A stretch of DNA of 64,000 nt from Enterobacterales bacterium CwR94 (GTDB lineage Bacteria > Pseudomonadota > Gammaproteobacteria > Enterobacterales > Enterobacteriaceae): NCBI GenBank assembly GCA_002837195.1, contig KZ478061.1, positions 42,285 through 106,284 on the forward strand, written 5' to 3'. This document shows positions 8,979 to 19,842 of the stretch, piece by piece. The stretch's first letter is position 1. Every line of letters starts with the position of its first letter. The position numbers and the translations under genes were made by a program. The notes beneath the pieces are model-generated. The model was not told the origin of the DNA. It was given only the letters and a program-made list of their open reading frames with translations, and did not search any database.

Positions 8979-9260
8979 ATGGAGAAAATGTACTTGACCC
9001 TCAGAAAACTTCTTGTGGTTTTTTTTGGTCCCGACTTTGAAATGTTCGGAGAAACGGTGGACGAAATCATGCATAACTACAGGAAAATTGAAAATGAGGT
9101 TGCCCTTTCAAATCTTAGAAATCAGATTTCAGACATACTCAGCCTTCCCGATGCACAGTTGGATAAAGTGATGTCTGGGCTTGCGGAAAATCAGTTTTCC
9201 CCCGATCCTTGGGGATTCACCTGGCGAAGTTTTTTAGAAAAAGTGCAAAGCACTCTTTGA
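8979..9260 (+). CDS. Probable cognate immunity protein of the RNase A-like toxin
   Basis: This 93-residue acidic protein starts two bases after the toxin stop, the usual layout for a toxin and its immunity gene. It is helical, with no signal peptide, and ends in LPDAQLDKVMSGLAENQF then a WGFTWRSFL segment. The general plan resembles small CdiI-type immunity proteins, but the call rests mainly on position and size; such proteins are diverse. The codons are more AT-rich than in the flagellar genes around it. The start may be 8979 or the in-frame ATG at 8988. Confidence 0.72.
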   Translation: MEKMYLTLRKLLVVFFGPDFEMFGETVDEIMHNYRKIENEVALSNLRNQISDILSLPDAQLDKVMSGLAENQFSPDPWGFTWRSFLEKVQSTL

Positions 9261-9558
9261 TTCATGCAATACAAAGAAGCCCTTCACCATTAAGCAAGGG
9301 CTTTCGAAAATTCATCGTAGTGCGCCCTACTCCCGCAAACATCTTTTCAATATACCTGAACGCTATTCGCCAGCAGTTTACGCAAGCTCAAGATGTGTAG
9401 GCAGTCGAATTCACCACGCGTTTACGGCTCCTGGATGGATGATGGTAGTGAAGAGCAAAAGGCCTTTCTAAACAGTAAATTAAATGAATTTGTGCTACAT
9501 ACGTGCACTACCAAGAAGGTAATGTAGAAAAACATTTAAATTACAGCAAATTACACCA
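9261..9558. other. Non-coding stretch after the toxin/immunity pair, with a hairpin at 9277-9303
   Basis: AAGCCCTT (9277-9284) pairs with AAGGGCTT (9296-9303), probably ending the toxin/immunity transcript. The remainder to 9558 has several short broken frames but no recognisable gene or gene remnant. It is more AT-rich than the flagellar genes. Confidence 0.5.
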
Positions 9559-9867
9559 CTACACCTGCATCGACATAATATCGGTATACGCCTGCACCAT
9601 CTTATTGCGCACCTGAATGCCCATTTGCATAGAGACAGAGGCTTTCTGCAAGTCGATCATCACATCATTCAGCGCAACACCTGGTTTACCCATTGAGAAG
9701 TCCTGCGCCTGCGCGCGTGCGCTCTGTTGTGCGTTACTGATCTCACCCAGTGCAGATTTCATCACCGCAGCAAAATCCAGCTGGGCACTGTTATCCACAT
9801 GGCCACCGGCCTGACGTGCGCTGACTGCCAGCTGCTGTACCACACTCTCAATACCTTGAACCGCCAT
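9559..9867 (-). CDS. fliE: Flagellar MS-ring/rod junction protein FliE
   Basis: The product is 102 residues from the ATG at 9867 (MAVQGIESVVQQL). The frame extends to an ATG at 9879, but GGAGAA inside that extension is a well-spaced ribosome site for 9867, and 102-104 residues is the family length. The C-terminus (VMIDLQKASVSMQMGIQVRN) is the conserved part. FliE joins the MS ring to the proximal rod. It is transcribed alone on the minus strand, divergent from fliF. Confidence 0.95.
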   Translation of the reverse strand: MAVQGIESVVQQLAVSARQAGGHVDNSAQLDFAAVMKSALGEISNAQQSARAQAQDFSMGKPGVALNDVMIDLQKASVSMQMGIQVRNKMVQAYTDIMSMQV

Positions 9868-10102
9868 GCTGTTCTCCATTCGACATTGAATTTAGCGACA
9901 ACAAAATTATCACAGTGTCAATCGGACAAAGGCGCTAAATAACCCCTAAAACCCCGGCTTATCCACCCATCGAATTTCCGCGTAAGGCAAATAATGACAG
10001 CCATCAAAGTGGAGTTTTTATCTTAAGCCGCTGCAGGGAGTCAGTTTTGTTACGACTTAACCACCATACCGGGAACACACCATACTCAGGCAGGAACGCA
10101 TA

Positions 10103-11848
10103 ATGAATGCCACTGTCACGCCACAGGATCAGCCTGAAAAGAAGGGTGTCAACGATCTGTTCGCACGCCTGCGCGCTAATCCGCGCATTCCTATTATCAT
10201 CGCAGCGGCTGCCGCTATTGCGGTGGTTTTCGCCCTGGTGCTCTGGGCAAAGCAGCCTGATTACCGCGTGCTGTACAACAACCTCACTGATGAAGATGGG
10301 GGCGCCATTGTTACGCAGTTAACGCAGATGAATATCCCCTATCGTTTCGAGGATCGCGGTGGCGCACTGATGGTGCCGGCCGAGAAAGTGCATGAATTAC
10401 GTCTGCGTCTGGCACAACAGGGATTACCGAAAGGCGGTGCCGTTGGTTTCGAGCTGCTGGATAAAGAAAAATTTGGTATTAGCCAATTCAGCGAGCAGGT
10501 TAATTACCAACGCGCGCTGGAAGGTGAACTGGCACGCACCATCGAAACAGTCGGCCCAATAAAAGGGGCGCGCGTGCATTTGGCGATGCCTAAGCCCTCG
10601 TTATTTGTCCGCGAGCAGAAAGCACCCTCCGCTTCCGTTACCCTCAACCTGCAACCGGGCCGTGCGTTAGATGAAGGCCAAATCAGTGCCATTGTCCATA
10701 TGGTCTCCAGTGCCGTTGCCGGTTTACCCGCCGGGAATGTGACGGTGGTGGATCAAAGCGGTCGTTTATTAACGCGCACAGACGCGGCAGGACGCGACCT
10801 GAACGATGCCCAATTAAAGTACGCCACCGAAGTAGAAAGTCGTTATCAGCAACGCATTGAAAATATCCTGTCGCCGATTGTGGGTAACGGCAACGTCCAT
10901 GCGCAGGTGACTGCACAGATCGATTTCGACAGCCGCGAGCAGACTGACGAGCAGTACAAACCCAACAATGACCCGGCGCAGGCAGCGATTCGTTCACGGC
11001 AAACCAGCGCCAGTGAGCAAATTGGTGGTCCTTACCCAGGCGGTGTGCCTGGCGCGTTATCGAATCAGCCCCCACCTGCGAATACCGCACCGATAGAAAC
11101 CCCGGCCGCCAATAATGCGAATGGGGCAAACGCCAATGGCAATAATGCCACGGGCAATGCGGCGAATAATGCGGCCAATGCCGCGGCAAATACGGCGACC
11201 AACCGCGCGGCCAGCGGCGTGCCATCCAATACCCGCAATGACAACACGACGAACTATGAAGTCGACCGCACCATATTGCATACCAAACGCAATGTAGGAA
11301 ATGTGCAACGTTTGTCGGTCGCGGTGGTCGTGAATTATCGCACCGATGCGGAAGGCAAAGAGATTGCGCTTAATGAACAACAAATTAAGCAAATTGAAGA
11401 CCTCACTCGCGAAGCCATGGGTTTTTCAGCACCGCGTGGCGACACCTTAAATGTGGTCAATTCACCGTTCAATATGACCCAGCCGGGAGGGAATGAACTG
11501 CCCTTCTGGCAGCAGCAGAGCTTTATCGATCAGATGCTGAGTTTAGGGCGCTGGTTGCTGGTGTTGCTGGTGGCCTGGATCCTGTGGCGCAAGCTGGTAC
11601 GTCCGCAATTGAAACGCCGGGAAGAGGAAGCCAAAGCGTTGGCCGAAGCAGAAGTTCGTCGTCGTGAGTTGGACGATGAGATGGATGCCGTCAGCGTCAC
11701 GCTGAGCAAAGATGAGCAGGATTCCCAACGTAAATCTCAGCACCGCATGAGTGCTGAGATGATGAGCCAGCGTATTCGCGACATGTCAGAAAACGATCCA
11801 CGCGTCGTTGCGTTGGTCATTCGCCAGTGGATGAAGGACGAGCTATGA
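10103..11848 (+). CDS. fliF: Flagellar MS-ring protein FliF
   Basis: This 581-residue membrane protein has an N-terminal membrane helix (about 28-48), ring-building domains with the conserved [14 protein letters not shown] and VHLAMP segments, a second membrane helix (about 479-500) and a cytoplasmic tail that binds FliG. FliF forms the MS ring that houses the export gate. It is about 20-30 residues longer than E. coli or Salmonella FliF because of an Asn/Ala-rich run at about residues 333-373 (see findings). The stop overlaps the fliG start (ATGA). It is the first gene of the fliF-R operon. Confidence 0.97.
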   Translation: MNATVTPQDQPEKKGVNDLFARLRANPRIPIIIAAAAAIAVVFALVLWAKQPDYRVLYNNLTDEDGGAIVTQLTQMNIPYRFEDRGGALMVPAEKVHELRLRLAQQGLPKGGAVGFELLDKEKFGISQFSEQVNYQRALEGELARTIETVGPIKGARVHLAMPKPSLFVREQKAPSASVTLNLQPGRALDEGQISAIVHMVSSAVAGLPAGNVTVVDQSGRLLTRTDAAGRDLNDAQLKYATEVESRYQQRIENILSPIVGNGNVHAQVTAQIDFDSREQTDEQYKPNNDPAQAAIRSRQTSASEQIGGPYPGGVPGALSNQPPPANTAPIETPAANNANGANANGNNATGNAANNAANAAANTATNRAASGVPSNTRNDNTTNYEVDRTILHTKRNVGNVQRLSVAVVVNYRTDAEGKEIALNEQQIKQIEDLTREAMGFSAPRGDTLNVVNSPFNMTQPGGNELPFWQQQSFIDQMLSLGRWLLVLLVAWILWRKLVRPQLKRREEEAKALAEAEVRRRELDDEMDAVSVTLSKDEQDSQRKSQHRMSAEMMSQRIRDMSENDPRVVALVIRQWMKDEL

Positions 11849-12837
11849 GTCTTACCGGTACAGAAAAAAGCGCCATTCTCCTGATGACCATTGGCGAAGA
11901 TCGTGCCGCGGAGGTGTTTAAGCACCTTAGCACGCGTGAAGTGCAGCATCTGAGTACCGCCATGGCCAACATGAGCCAGGTTTCACACAAGCAGTTAACC
12001 GATGTGTTGCGCGAGTTTGAAACCGAGGCCGAACAGTATGCGGCGTTGAGTATTAACTCGAACGACTATCTGCGCTCGGTATTGGTGAAAGCATTGGGTG
12101 AAGAGCGCGCAGCCAGCCTGTTAGAAGACATTCTGGAAACACGCGACACCACCAGCGGTATGGAAACCCTCAACTTTATGGAGCCGCTGGTGGCCGCCGA
12201 TTTGATTCGCGACGAACACCCGCAAATTATCGCCACCATTTTGGTGCACCTGAAGCGGGGCCAGGCGGCGGATATTATCGCCCTGTTCGACGAACGCTTA
12301 CGCCACGACGTGATGTTGCGTATCGCCACCTTTGGCGGCGTGCAGCCTGCTGCGTTGGCGGAGCTTACCGAAGTGCTTAACAACCTGCTCGATGGTCAAA
12401 ACCTCAAGCGCGCGAAGATGGGTGGCGTGAGAACCGCAGCCGAAATCATCAACCTGATGAAAACACAGCAGGAAGAAGCGGTTATCGATGCCGTTCGCGA
12501 ATTCGACGGCGAACTGGCACAAAAAATTATCGACGAAATGTTCCTGTTCGAAAATCTGGTGGAAGTCGACGATCGCAGTATCCAGCGCCTGTTGCAGGAA
12601 GTGGAATCCGAATCGCTGCTGATTGCGCTGAAAAGTGCCGAACAGCCGCTGCGCGAGAAATTCCTGCGCAACATGTCCCAACGTGCGGCCGATATCTTGC
12701 GCGACGATTTGGCAACCCGTGGCCCGGTTCGCATGTCAGCCGTGGAAAACGAACAGAAAGCCATTCTGTTGGTCGTACGCCGCCTGGCCGAAAGTGGCGA
12801 GATGGTGATTGGCGGAGGCGACGAGACCTATGTCTGA
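11845..12837 (+). CDS. fliG: Flagellar motor switch protein FliG
   Basis: The 330-residue product starts at the ATG at 11845, overlapping the fliF stop; the frame upstream of it is only fliF read out of frame. It begins [28 protein letters not shown] in the N-terminal FliF-binding domain, has the EHPQ motif (about 125) of the middle domain and the C-terminal torque domain with charged residues in [17 protein letters not shown]. FliG couples the MotA stators to the rotor. The stop overlaps fliH. Confidence 0.97.
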   Translation: MSLTGTEKSAILLMTIGEDRAAEVFKHLSTREVQHLSTAMANMSQVSHKQLTDVLREFETEAEQYAALSINSNDYLRSVLVKALGEERAASLLEDILETRDTTSGMETLNFMEPLVAADLIRDEHPQIIATILVHLKRGQAADIIALFDERLRHDVMLRIATFGGVQPAALAELTEVLNNLLDGQNLKRAKMGGVRTAAEIINLMKTQQEEAVIDAVREFDGELAQKIIDEMFLFENLVEVDDRSIQRLLQEVESESLLIALKSAEQPLREKFLRNMSQRAADILRDDLATRGPVRMSAVENEQKAILLVVRRLAESGEMVIGGGDETYV

Positions 12838-13519
12838 GATGAGCATGAACTGGAAACGCTGGCAGCCTGACGACTTAATGCGCCCGCTGAAAGCGCCGGA
12901 GCCTGAAATCGCGCCGCAGGTGGTTGACGAGAACGATGAAATCACGCTGCAACAGCAGATGCTGGCCGAATTGCAACAACAGGCCCGCCATGAAGCGCAG
13001 GGGCAAGGTTACGCAGAAGGACAGCAAAAAGGCTTTAATGAGGGGCAAAAATCCGGCTACGAAGCGGGTTATCAGCAGGGGCTGGCCGATGCACTGCAAC
13101 AACAAGCCCCTCACCAGGCGCGTATGCAGCAGTTAGTGACCGAGTTCCAACACACCCTGGATGCGCTGGACAGCGTGATTGCTTCCCGTCTGATGCAACT
13201 GGCGTTAGAAGCCGCGCGCCAGGTGCTGGGACAACCGCCCGTTTGTGATGGCACTGCCCTGCTACGCCAAATTCAAGGCATGATTCAGCAAGAGCCGATG
13301 TTCAGTGGTAAACCGCAACTGCGCGTGCACCCTGACGACCTGCCGCGTATCGAGCAACATCTGGGGGCCACCTTGAGCCTGCATGGCTGGCGCTTGCTCG
13401 GCGATAGCAGCTTGCACCCTGGCGGTTGCAAAGTCAGCGCAGAAGATGGCGACCTCGATGCCAGTGTTGCCACGCGCTGGCATGAACTTTGCCGCCTGGC
13501 AGCACCGGGAGACCTGTAA
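12830..13519 (+). CDS. fliH: Flagellar export ATPase regulator FliH
   Basis: The product is 229 residues from the ATG at 12830, overlapping the fliG end (228 in E. coli). An N-terminal WKRWQPDDL segment is followed by a Gln-rich coiled coil with the typical GxxxG repeats ([20 protein letters not shown]) at about residues 62-84, then a C-terminal domain. FliH forms the peripheral stalk of the type III export ATPase and binds FliI. The stop overlaps the fliI start (TAATG). Confidence 0.96.
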   Translation: MSEMSMNWKRWQPDDLMRPLKAPEPEIAPQVVDENDEITLQQQMLAELQQQARHEAQGQGYAEGQQKGFNEGQKSGYEAGYQQGLADALQQQAPHQARMQQLVTEFQHTLDALDSVIASRLMQLALEAARQVLGQPPVCDGTALLRQIQGMIQQEPMFSGKPQLRVHPDDLPRIEQHLGATLSLHGWRLLGDSSLHPGGCKVSAEDGDLDASVATRWHELCRLAAPGDL

Positions 13520-14880
13520 TGACCAGCCGTTTGTCTCGCTGGCTGGGTGCCATCGACAGCTTTGAAAAACGCGTGGCGCAAGTGCCCAATACGCGCCGCT
13601 ATGGCCGTTTGACCCGTGCCACGGGTTTGGTATTAGAAGCCACTGGCTTGCAGCTACCGTTGGGTGCCACCTGCGTTATCGAACGCCATGATGGCGCAAC
13701 CATTAGCGAAGTGGAAAGTGAAGTGGTGGGCTTTAACGGCCAACGCCTGTTTTTGATGCCGCTGGAAGAAGTGGAAGGTATTTTGCCGGGTGCGCGTGTT
13801 TTTGCACGGGTGGACGGCGATAAGCAACACAGCGGCAAACAGTTACCCCTTGGCCCCGCGCTGCTGGGACGCGTGCTGGATGGCGGCGGACGCCCGCTGG
13901 ATGGCCTGCCATCGCCCGATACCGGCTATCGCGCCGCACTGATTACGCCACCGTTTAACCCGCTGCAACGCACGCCGATTTCCGATGTATTGGATACCGG
14001 GGTACGTGCCATCAACGCGCTGCTCACCGTCGGGCGCGGTCAACGCATGGGCCTGTTCGCAGGCTCTGGCGTCGGTAAAAGTGTGCTGCTTGGCATGATG
14101 GCTCGCTATACGCGCGCCGATGTCATTGTGGTGGGCCTGATCGGTGAACGTGGGCGCGAAGTGAAGGATTTTATTGAAAATATTCTTGGCACCGAAGGAC
14201 GTGCGCGCTCGGTGGTGATCGCCGCGCCCGCTGACGTCTCTCCCCTGCTACGTATGCAAGGGGCTGCCTATGCAACGCGTATCGCAGAAGATTTCCGCGA
14301 TCGCGGCCAGCATGTGTTGCTGATTATGGATTCCCTGACGCGCTATGCGATGGCACAGCGTGAAATCGCATTAGCGATTGGCGAACCTCCCGCGACTAAA
14401 GGCTATCCGCCTTCGGTTTTCGCCAAGCTGCCTGCGCTGGTTGAACGCGCCGGTAACGGTATTGATGGCGGTGGCTCCATCACCGCGTTTTATACCGTAC
14501 TGACCGAAGGAGACGACCAGCAAGATCCGATTGCCGACTCCGCGCGCGCCATTTTGGATGGTCACGTGGTCTTGTCACGTCGCCTGGCGGAAGCGGGACA
14601 CTATCCGGCCATTGATATCGAAGCCTCGATCAGCCGTGCCATGACGCACCTGATTACCGACGCGCATTACGGCCAGGTGCGCCAGTTCAAGCAGCTTCTT
14701 TCCAGTTATCAACGCAACCGCGATCTGATTAACGTCGGCGCGTATGCGGCAGGCAGCGATCCGTTGCTGGATCGTGCGATCCATTTATGGCCACGCCTTG
14801 AAGCCTTTTTGCAGCAAGGCATTTATGAACGCAGTGATTGGGAAGATGCCACGGCGTCACTCAATCAGCTGTTCCATTAA
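13519..14880 (+). CDS. fliI: Flagellum-specific export ATPase FliI
   Basis: The 453-residue ATPase (457 in E. coli) starts at the ATG at 13519, overlapping the fliH TAA. Walker A is GSGVGKS at residues 182-188 and Walker B lies in [13 protein letters not shown]; the family signature [15 protein letters not shown] is present. FliI unfolds and releases export substrates from chaperones at the base of the flagellum. fliJ follows after 21 bases. Confidence 0.97.
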   Translation: MTSRLSRWLGAIDSFEKRVAQVPNTRRYGRLTRATGLVLEATGLQLPLGATCVIERHDGATISEVESEVVGFNGQRLFLMPLEEVEGILPGARVFARVDGDKQHSGKQLPLGPALLGRVLDGGGRPLDGLPSPDTGYRAALITPPFNPLQRTPISDVLDTGVRAINALLTVGRGQRMGLFAGSGVGKSVLLGMMARYTRADVIVVGLIGERGREVKDFIENILGTEGRARSVVIAAPADVSPLLRMQGAAYATRIAEDFRDRGQHVLLIMDSLTRYAMAQREIALAIGEPPATKGYPPSVFAKLPALVERAGNGIDGGGSITAFYTVLTEGDDQQDPIADSARAILDGHVVLSRRLAEAGHYPAIDIEASISRAMTHLITDAHYGQVRQFKQLLSSYQRNRDLINVGAYAAGSDPLLDRAIHLWPRLEAFLQQGIYERSDWEDATASLNQLFH

Positions 14881-14901
14881 TTCAGGCATTCCGAGGGGAA
14901 A

Positions 14902-15345
14902 ATGAAAGAAAGTACCCCCATTAATACCCTGCGCACGCTGGCGCAAAAAGACGTTGATGAGGCCGCGATTCGCGTCGGAGAAGTGCGGCGCGCCTGGCAA
15001 CAAGCGGATGATCAACTGAATATGCTGCTCAATTATCAAAATGAGTATCGCCATCAGTTGAACACCACCATGAGCACCGGCATCGCCTCGCACCGCTGGA
15101 CAAACTATCACCAGTTTATACAAACGCTGGAGAAGGCGATTGATCAACACCGGCAGCAACTCAGCCAGTGGAATCGTCGATTAGAACAGGCGCTACAGCA
15201 CTGGCGCGACAAACAACAACGGCTGAATGCGTTTGAAACGCTGCACACACGGGCAGCCACCGCCGCCCTGCTGCAAGAGAGCCGTTTAGATCAGAAATTG
15301 ATGGATGAATACGCGCAGCGCGCCACGATGAGGAAAAGCGAATGA
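14902..15345 (+). CDS. fliJ: Flagellar export protein FliJ
   Basis: A 147-residue, almost wholly helical protein of the same length as E. coli FliJ. It forms an antiparallel coiled coil that enters the FliI hexamer and contacts FlhA. GAGGGGAAA precedes the ATG. The stop overlaps the fliK start at 15342 (ATGA). Confidence 0.93.
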   Translation: MKESTPINTLRTLAQKDVDEAAIRVGEVRRAWQQADDQLNMLLNYQNEYRHQLNTTMSTGIASHRWTNYHQFIQTLEKAIDQHRQQLSQWNRRLEQALQHWRDKQQRLNAFETLHTRAATAALLQESRLDQKLMDEYAQRATMRKSE

Positions 15346-16559
15346 TAAGCCTCCCCACGTTGAGCCAACCAGGGCTTACCGACTTGTCAACCGACGGCCT
15401 GACCGCCGACGCCTCACTGCAGGGGCAAGGGCTACCCGCTGAGTTTTTAACGCTGCTCGGCGACCGTTTATTAACGTTGGCGACACAGCAAGGTACCCTC
15501 GCCAATGCACCTGCCGAAACACCTTTGGCGGTAGAAAATGCCGCCACGGAAAAACATCCCTTACAGACGTTGCTGGCGACGTTAGATAAACCTGAAACGC
15601 TGCAAGCACTTCTGACGCATGAAAATGCTAAAGCACCCGTCAAATCCGCCGATGATAAAGATAAGGAGCAATCGGTAGCGTTATCCGAAGAGGATAAGCA
15701 GGCATTGCAGGCGCTCTTCGCCATGCTGCCCGCCACTCAAACGATGACGCAACTGGCTCCCCAGACTGGCATTGGCAATACGCTGCCCCGCGACACATTA
15801 ACGAGCAGCAAAACGGAGACTCCAGCCCTGTCGCTGACGGCTACTGCCGCACAGCCTGAAGCCCGGAGTGCCCAAACATTGCCGATGACAGCAGGCACCC
15901 CTACCGTCGCGCATGCGGCGCCGGGAACGCCCGCTTTGTCATCGCTAACCCCTGCGCCAGACCAGCGGCTGGGTGTTCACGATGAAGAGTTAACTGGACA
16001 GGCGACACAACAGAATGGTTCGCACAACGCTGCACTCGCCACACTCAGCAGTGCAAGCAGCGTGCAAACACCGGCCAGCCATGCTTTGGTGCAGGCACCT
16101 GGCACTCCCCAGCTCAACGCCCAGCTGGGGAGCCAGGAGTGGCAACAGGGGTTGAGCCAGCACATTCTGCTGTTTAATCGCCAGGGACATCAGAGTGCTG
16201 AACTGAAATTGAACCCGCAAGATTTGGGGGCCATTCAAATCAGCCTGAAGCTGGATAACGACCAGGCTTCTTTGAATCTGATTTCCGGCCACAGCCAGGT
16301 TCGTGCAGCGCTGGAAGCGGCCTTACCGCATCTGCGTAGCGCATTGGCTGATAATGGCATCCAGTTGGGTCAGAGCAGTGTTAGCAGCGACAGCCCGTCC
16401 TCAAACAGTGCGTTTGCAGGACAGCAGGAGCAGCGAGAAACCGCTCAAGGCAGGCAATTCCTGACGCAGCAATCAGGTGAAAATGAACAGCCACTGGCGG
16501 TTCCCACCTCATTGCAAGCAAGAGTTTCGGGTCACGGTGGTGTCGATATTTTCGCCTGA
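15342..16559 (+). CDS. fliK: Flagellar hook-length control protein FliK
   Basis: The 405-residue product has a low-complexity, Ala/Thr/Pro-rich middle typical of the FliK ruler and the conserved C-terminal domain at about residues 265-350 ([19 protein letters not shown] and [13 protein letters not shown]). FliK is exported, measures hook length and switches the export gate from hook to filament subunits. The length is within the family range. A gap of 149 bases follows before fliL and may hold a secondary promoter. Confidence 0.95.
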   Translation: MISLPTLSQPGLTDLSTDGLTADASLQGQGLPAEFLTLLGDRLLTLATQQGTLANAPAETPLAVENAATEKHPLQTLLATLDKPETLQALLTHENAKAPVKSADDKDKEQSVALSEEDKQALQALFAMLPATQTMTQLAPQTGIGNTLPRDTLTSSKTETPALSLTATAAQPEARSAQTLPMTAGTPTVAHAAPGTPALSSLTPAPDQRLGVHDEELTGQATQQNGSHNAALATLSSASSVQTPASHALVQAPGTPQLNAQLGSQEWQQGLSQHILLFNRQGHQSAELKLNPQDLGAIQISLKLDNDQASLNLISGHSQVRAALEAALPHLRSALADNGIQLGQSSVSSDSPSSNSAFAGQQEQRETAQGRQFLTQQSGENEQPLAVPTSLQARVSGHGGVDIFA

Positions 16560-16708
16560 TGGTGGCAAACGCCAAAGGTGATGGCAAAACGCGTGCCTGT
16601 TCCGCCTATTGATGACACCTGAACGCCGGATAATGACTCGGGTAAGTTCGGGGATCGCGGAGGAACACCACGCCGTAACCCAAATAATCACAGGAAGTTA
16701 CAGCGAAT

Positions 16709-17194
16709 ATGTCTGATAACGCAAAAGCCAAAGGTCGCAAGCGCTCACTGCTGGTACCGGTATTACTGATTGTCACCGTTGCAGCGCTGGGCACAGCAGG
16801 TTATGCCGTCTGGCGGATGATGACTCCGTCTGCGCAGGCGTCTGAGAAAGCCGCTCAACCTGAACCGCCTGCGGCACCGGTCTTTTTTGCGCTGGACACC
16901 TTTACGGTGAACCTGGTGAATGACGAAAACGATCCCGACCGTGTGCTGTATGTCGGTTTCACACTGCGTCTTCCGGATGAGGAGAACCGCCGTCGCATGA
17001 ACGACTATTTACCGGAAGTTCGGAGTCGTTTGCTGCTACTGCTGTCTCGTCAGAATGCCGCCGAACTTGCCAGAGAAGAAGGAAAACAAAAACTGGTCAC
17101 TCAGATTAAGCAAGTACTGGCCCCGCCGCTGGTACAAGGCCAACCTGAACAGGTAGTCAGCGATGTGCTGTTTACTGCCTTTATCTTGCGATGA
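16709..17194 (+). CDS. fliL: Flagellar basal body-associated protein FliL
   Basis: The 161-residue protein has a short cytoplasmic N-terminus (KAKGRKRS), one membrane helix (about 13-34) and a periplasmic domain with [13 protein letters not shown] and the C-terminal [13 protein letters not shown]. FliL surrounds the stators near the MS ring and helps motor function. CAGGAAG precedes the ATG at a slightly long distance. fliM follows after 9 bases. Confidence 0.95.
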   Translation: MSDNAKAKGRKRSLLVPVLLIVTVAALGTAGYAVWRMMTPSAQASEKAAQPEPPAAPVFFALDTFTVNLVNDENDPDRVLYVGFTLRLPDEENRRRMNDYLPEVRSRLLLLLSRQNAAELAREEGKQKLVTQIKQVLAPPLVQGQPEQVVSDVLFTAFILR

Positions 17195-17203
17195 TGGATA
17201 GTT

Positions 17204-18211
17204 ATGGGCGATAGCATTCTTTCTCAGGCAGAAATTGATGCGTTGTTGAATGGCGACAGCGATTCCGACGCTGAAGAAAACACAACCACCACGGGCGAGA
17301 GCGATATTCGCCCCTATGATCCCAATACGCAGCGCCGTGTGGTTCGCGAACGTCTGCAAGCACTGGAGATCATTAATGAACGCTTCGCACGCCATTTTCG
17401 TATGGGACTGTTTAACTTACTGCGCCGCAGCCCGGACATCAGCGTCGGCGCCGTTAAAATTCAGCCCTACCATGAGTTCGCCCGCAACCTACCGGTGCCG
17501 ACGAACCTCAACCTGATTCATCTAAAACCATTGCGCGGCACGGCTTTGGTGGTGTTTTCCCCAAGCCTGGTTTTTATTGCTGTAGACAACCTGTTTGGTG
17601 GCGATGGTCGCTTCCCCACCAAGGTGGAAGGACGCGAATTTACCCATACCGAACAGCGCGTGATTACCCGCATGCTGAAACTCGCACTCGATGCGTACAG
17701 CGATGCGTGGAAGGCTATCTATCCACTTGAGATTGAGTACGTGCGTTCCGAGATGCAGGTGAAATTCACCAATATCACGACCTCGCCGAACGATATCGTG
17801 GTGACCACCCCCTTCCAGGTGGAAATTGGCAATCTGATGGGGGAATTCAATATCTGCATTCCCTTCTCAATGATCGAACCCTTGCGTGAGCTGTTAGTTA
17901 ACCCACCGCTGGAAAACTCACGGCGGGAAGATGAGAGCTGGCGCGATACGCTGGTGAAGCAGGTACAGCATTCAGAACTGGAGCTGGTGGCCAATTTCGC
18001 CGAAATTTCGCTGCGCTTGTCGCGTATTTTGCAACTGCAGCCCGGCGATGTGCTGCCGATTGAAAAACCCAATCGCGTCATCGCTCACGTGGACGGTGTT
18101 CCGGTACTCACCAGCCAATATGGCACGGTAAAAGGCCAGTATGCGCTGCGTGTTGAACATTTGATAAACCCGATTTTGAATTCGCTGAATGAGGAACAGC
18201 CCGATGAGTGA
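17204..18211 (+). CDS. fliM: Flagellar motor switch protein FliM
   Basis: The product is 335 residues. The N-terminal GDSILSQAEIDALLNGDSDSD is the CheY-P binding segment, followed by the CheC-like middle domain and a C-terminal SpoA domain (LQLQPGDVLPIEKP). FliM forms the middle of the C ring and converts CheY-P binding into a switch of rotation. The stop overlaps the fliN start. Confidence 0.97.
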   Translation: MGDSILSQAEIDALLNGDSDSDAEENTTTTGESDIRPYDPNTQRRVVRERLQALEIINERFARHFRMGLFNLLRRSPDISVGAVKIQPYHEFARNLPVPTNLNLIHLKPLRGTALVVFSPSLVFIAVDNLFGGDGRFPTKVEGREFTHTEQRVITRMLKLALDAYSDAWKAIYPLEIEYVRSEMQVKFTNITTSPNDIVVTTPFQVEIGNLMGEFNICIPFSMIEPLRELLVNPPLENSRREDESWRDTLVKQVQHSELELVANFAEISLRLSRILQLQPGDVLPIEKPNRVIAHVDGVPVLTSQYGTVKGQYALRVEHLINPILNSLNEEQPDE

Positions 18212-18602
18212 CAACGATAAATCTGCCGATATCTCTGCGGACGATCTGTGGGCTGAAGCAATGAAGGAACAGTCGCCACCGGCGGCCTCCACTGACGGTG
18301 TGTTTAAGACACTGGATAATAATGACATCACCGGATCGCTGCAGGATATCGATCTGATCATGGATATTCCGGTGAAGCTCACCGTGGAGCTGGGCCGCAC
18401 GAAAATGACCATTAAAGAGCTGCTGCGCTTAACGCAAGGCTCCGTGGTGGCCTTGGATGGATTAGCGGGCGAACCGCTGGATATTCTGATTAATGGCTAC
18501 TTGATTGCCCAGGGTGAAGTCGTGGTGGTCGCCGACAAATACGGCGTGCGCATCACTGACATTATTACGCCAACTGAACGTATGCGCCGTCTGAGTCGTT
18601 AA
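18204..18602 (+). CDS. fliN: Flagellar motor switch protein FliN
   Basis: The product is 132 residues from the ATG at 18204, inside the fliM end. An acidic N-terminus is followed by a C-terminal SpoA domain with LGRTKMTIKELLRLTQGSVV and the GEVVVVADKYGVRI strand. FliN forms the bottom of the C ring and docks FliH for export. The frame continues a few codons upstream but without an ATG. Its TAA directly abuts the fliO ATG. Confidence 0.96.
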   Translation: MSDNDKSADISADDLWAEAMKEQSPPAASTDGVFKTLDNNDITGSLQDIDLIMDIPVKLTVELGRTKMTIKELLRLTQGSVVALDGLAGEPLDILINGYLIAQGEVVVVADKYGVRITDIITPTERMRRLSR

Positions 18603-18992
18603 ATGAAGCCCCAGCCGCACCTCACCACCAGCACCGGCGCAGACAGTGCGCCGTTATCCACCGGCGGTATGCTCGCCCAGGTGAGCAGCGTATTAGCCGG
18701 TATCATTCTGCTGATTCTGTTTGCCGGTTGGCTCGTGAAACGCCTGGGATTTTCGCCCAGGAAACACGGGCAGCACGGATTAAGTGTCAGTGCCAGTTGC
18801 TCGCTCGGTGGCCGTGAGCGTGTAGTGGTAGTCGACATTGAAGGTGCACGCCTTATATTAGGTGTCACCGCTCAACACGTCACGCACCTGCACACCTTGC
18901 CCGCAGCACAACCTGATGAACAACCCCCCACGGCAACACCGCCCACTGATTTTCGCCAGCTCATCCAGTCCCTGACCCGAGGCCGATCCTAA
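18603..18992 (+). CDS. fliO: Flagellar export gate assembly protein FliO
   Basis: The 129-residue protein has one membrane helix (about 24-45, [20 protein letters not shown]) followed by a small cytoplasmic domain with [22 protein letters not shown], the FliO signature. FliO is a chaperone-like factor for assembly of the FliP ring. It starts immediately after the fliN stop and overlaps fliP (TAATG). Confidence 0.93.
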   Translation: MKPQPHLTTSTGADSAPLSTGGMLAQVSSVLAGIILLILFAGWLVKRLGFSPRKHGQHGLSVSASCSLGGRERVVVVDIEGARLILGVTAQHVTHLHTLPAAQPDEQPPTATPPTDFRQLIQSLTRGRS

Positions 18993-19720
18993 TGATGCGT
19001 TTTCTCTTGCTGGCACTTTTGTTGCTGGCGCCGGGTGTGCACGCCCAGCTTCCGGGCATCGTCAGCACGCCGCTGGCAAACGGTAGTCAAAGTTGGAGTT
19101 TGCCGGTCCAGACGCTGGTGTTTATCACCTCACTGACCTTTTTGCCCGCAATCTTGCTGATGATGACCAGTTTTACACGCATCATTATTGTGTTTGGGTT
19201 GCTGCGTAACGCCCTGGGGACCCCTTCTGCGCCGCCTAACCAGGTGTTGCTTGGCCTCGCCCTGTTCCTAACCTTCTTTATTATGGCGCCGGTGTTCGAC
19301 AAAATTTATCAGGATGCCTATCTGCCGTTTAGCGAAGACAAGATCAGCATGCAAACCGCATTGGAAAAAGGCGCGCAGCCGTTACGCGAATTTATGCTGC
19401 GCCAGACGCGGGAAGCGGATTTAGCCCTGTTCGCACGCTTAGCCAACACGCCTCCGCTGGAAGGGCCAGAAGCGGTGCCGATGCGCATTTTGTTACCGGC
19501 TTACGTCACCAGCGAACTGAAAACGGCCTTCCAAATTGGTTTCACGGTGTTTATCCCGTTCCTGATCATCGATCTGGTGGTCGCCAGTGTTCTGATGGCC
19601 CTTGGGATGATGATGGTTCCCCCCGCCACCATCTCACTGCCTTTTAAGCTGATGCTGTTTGTTTTAGTGGATGGTTGGCAATTGTTAGTGGGATCGCTAG
19701 CGCAGAGTTTTTACAGTTAG
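18992..19720 (+). CDS. fliP: Flagellar export gate protein FliP
   Basis: The 242-residue protein begins with a cleavable signal ([18 protein letters not shown]) and has four membrane segments. Conserved blocks include [26 protein letters not shown] and [20 protein letters not shown]. Five FliP subunits form the core of the export pore with FliQ and FliR. The usual tight link to fliQ is lost here: 122 bases separate the two. Confidence 0.96.
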   Translation: MMRFLLLALLLLAPGVHAQLPGIVSTPLANGSQSWSLPVQTLVFITSLTFLPAILLMMTSFTRIIIVFGLLRNALGTPSAPPNQVLLGLALFLTFFIMAPVFDKIYQDAYLPFSEDKISMQTALEKGAQPLREFMLRQTREADLALFARLANTPPLEGPEAVPMRILLPAYVTSELKTAFQIGFTVFIPFLIIDLVVASVLMALGMMMVPPATISLPFKLMLFVLVDGWQLLVGSLAQSFYS

Positions 19721-19842
19721 TCGAATTTGAGTTTAGCCGTACTCATTGATCCCTGAGCCTGGAAATCGCTAATGGATCAAAAATCGGCAGCCGATCCCTT
19801 ATTGGATCATTAAGATTTTCCTTAGACGGCAGGACAACCAGC
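19721..19842. other. Unusual 122-base spacer between fliP and fliQ
   Basis: Other junctions in this operon overlap, abut or are short, and fliP-fliQ is normally about ten bases. The spacer holds TGGATCA twice in direct orientation (in AATGGATCAAA and ATTGGATCATT), the inverse TTGATCC, and the near-palindrome ATCGGCAGCCGAT. No coding frame of note. A small inserted repeat relic is possible. Confidence 0.5.

Noticed and set aside
9305..9558. Possible insertion-sequence or toxin-tip remnant after the immunity gene
   Set aside because: Short frames are broken by stops and show no family resemblance; no inverted-repeat ends or target duplication found by eye.
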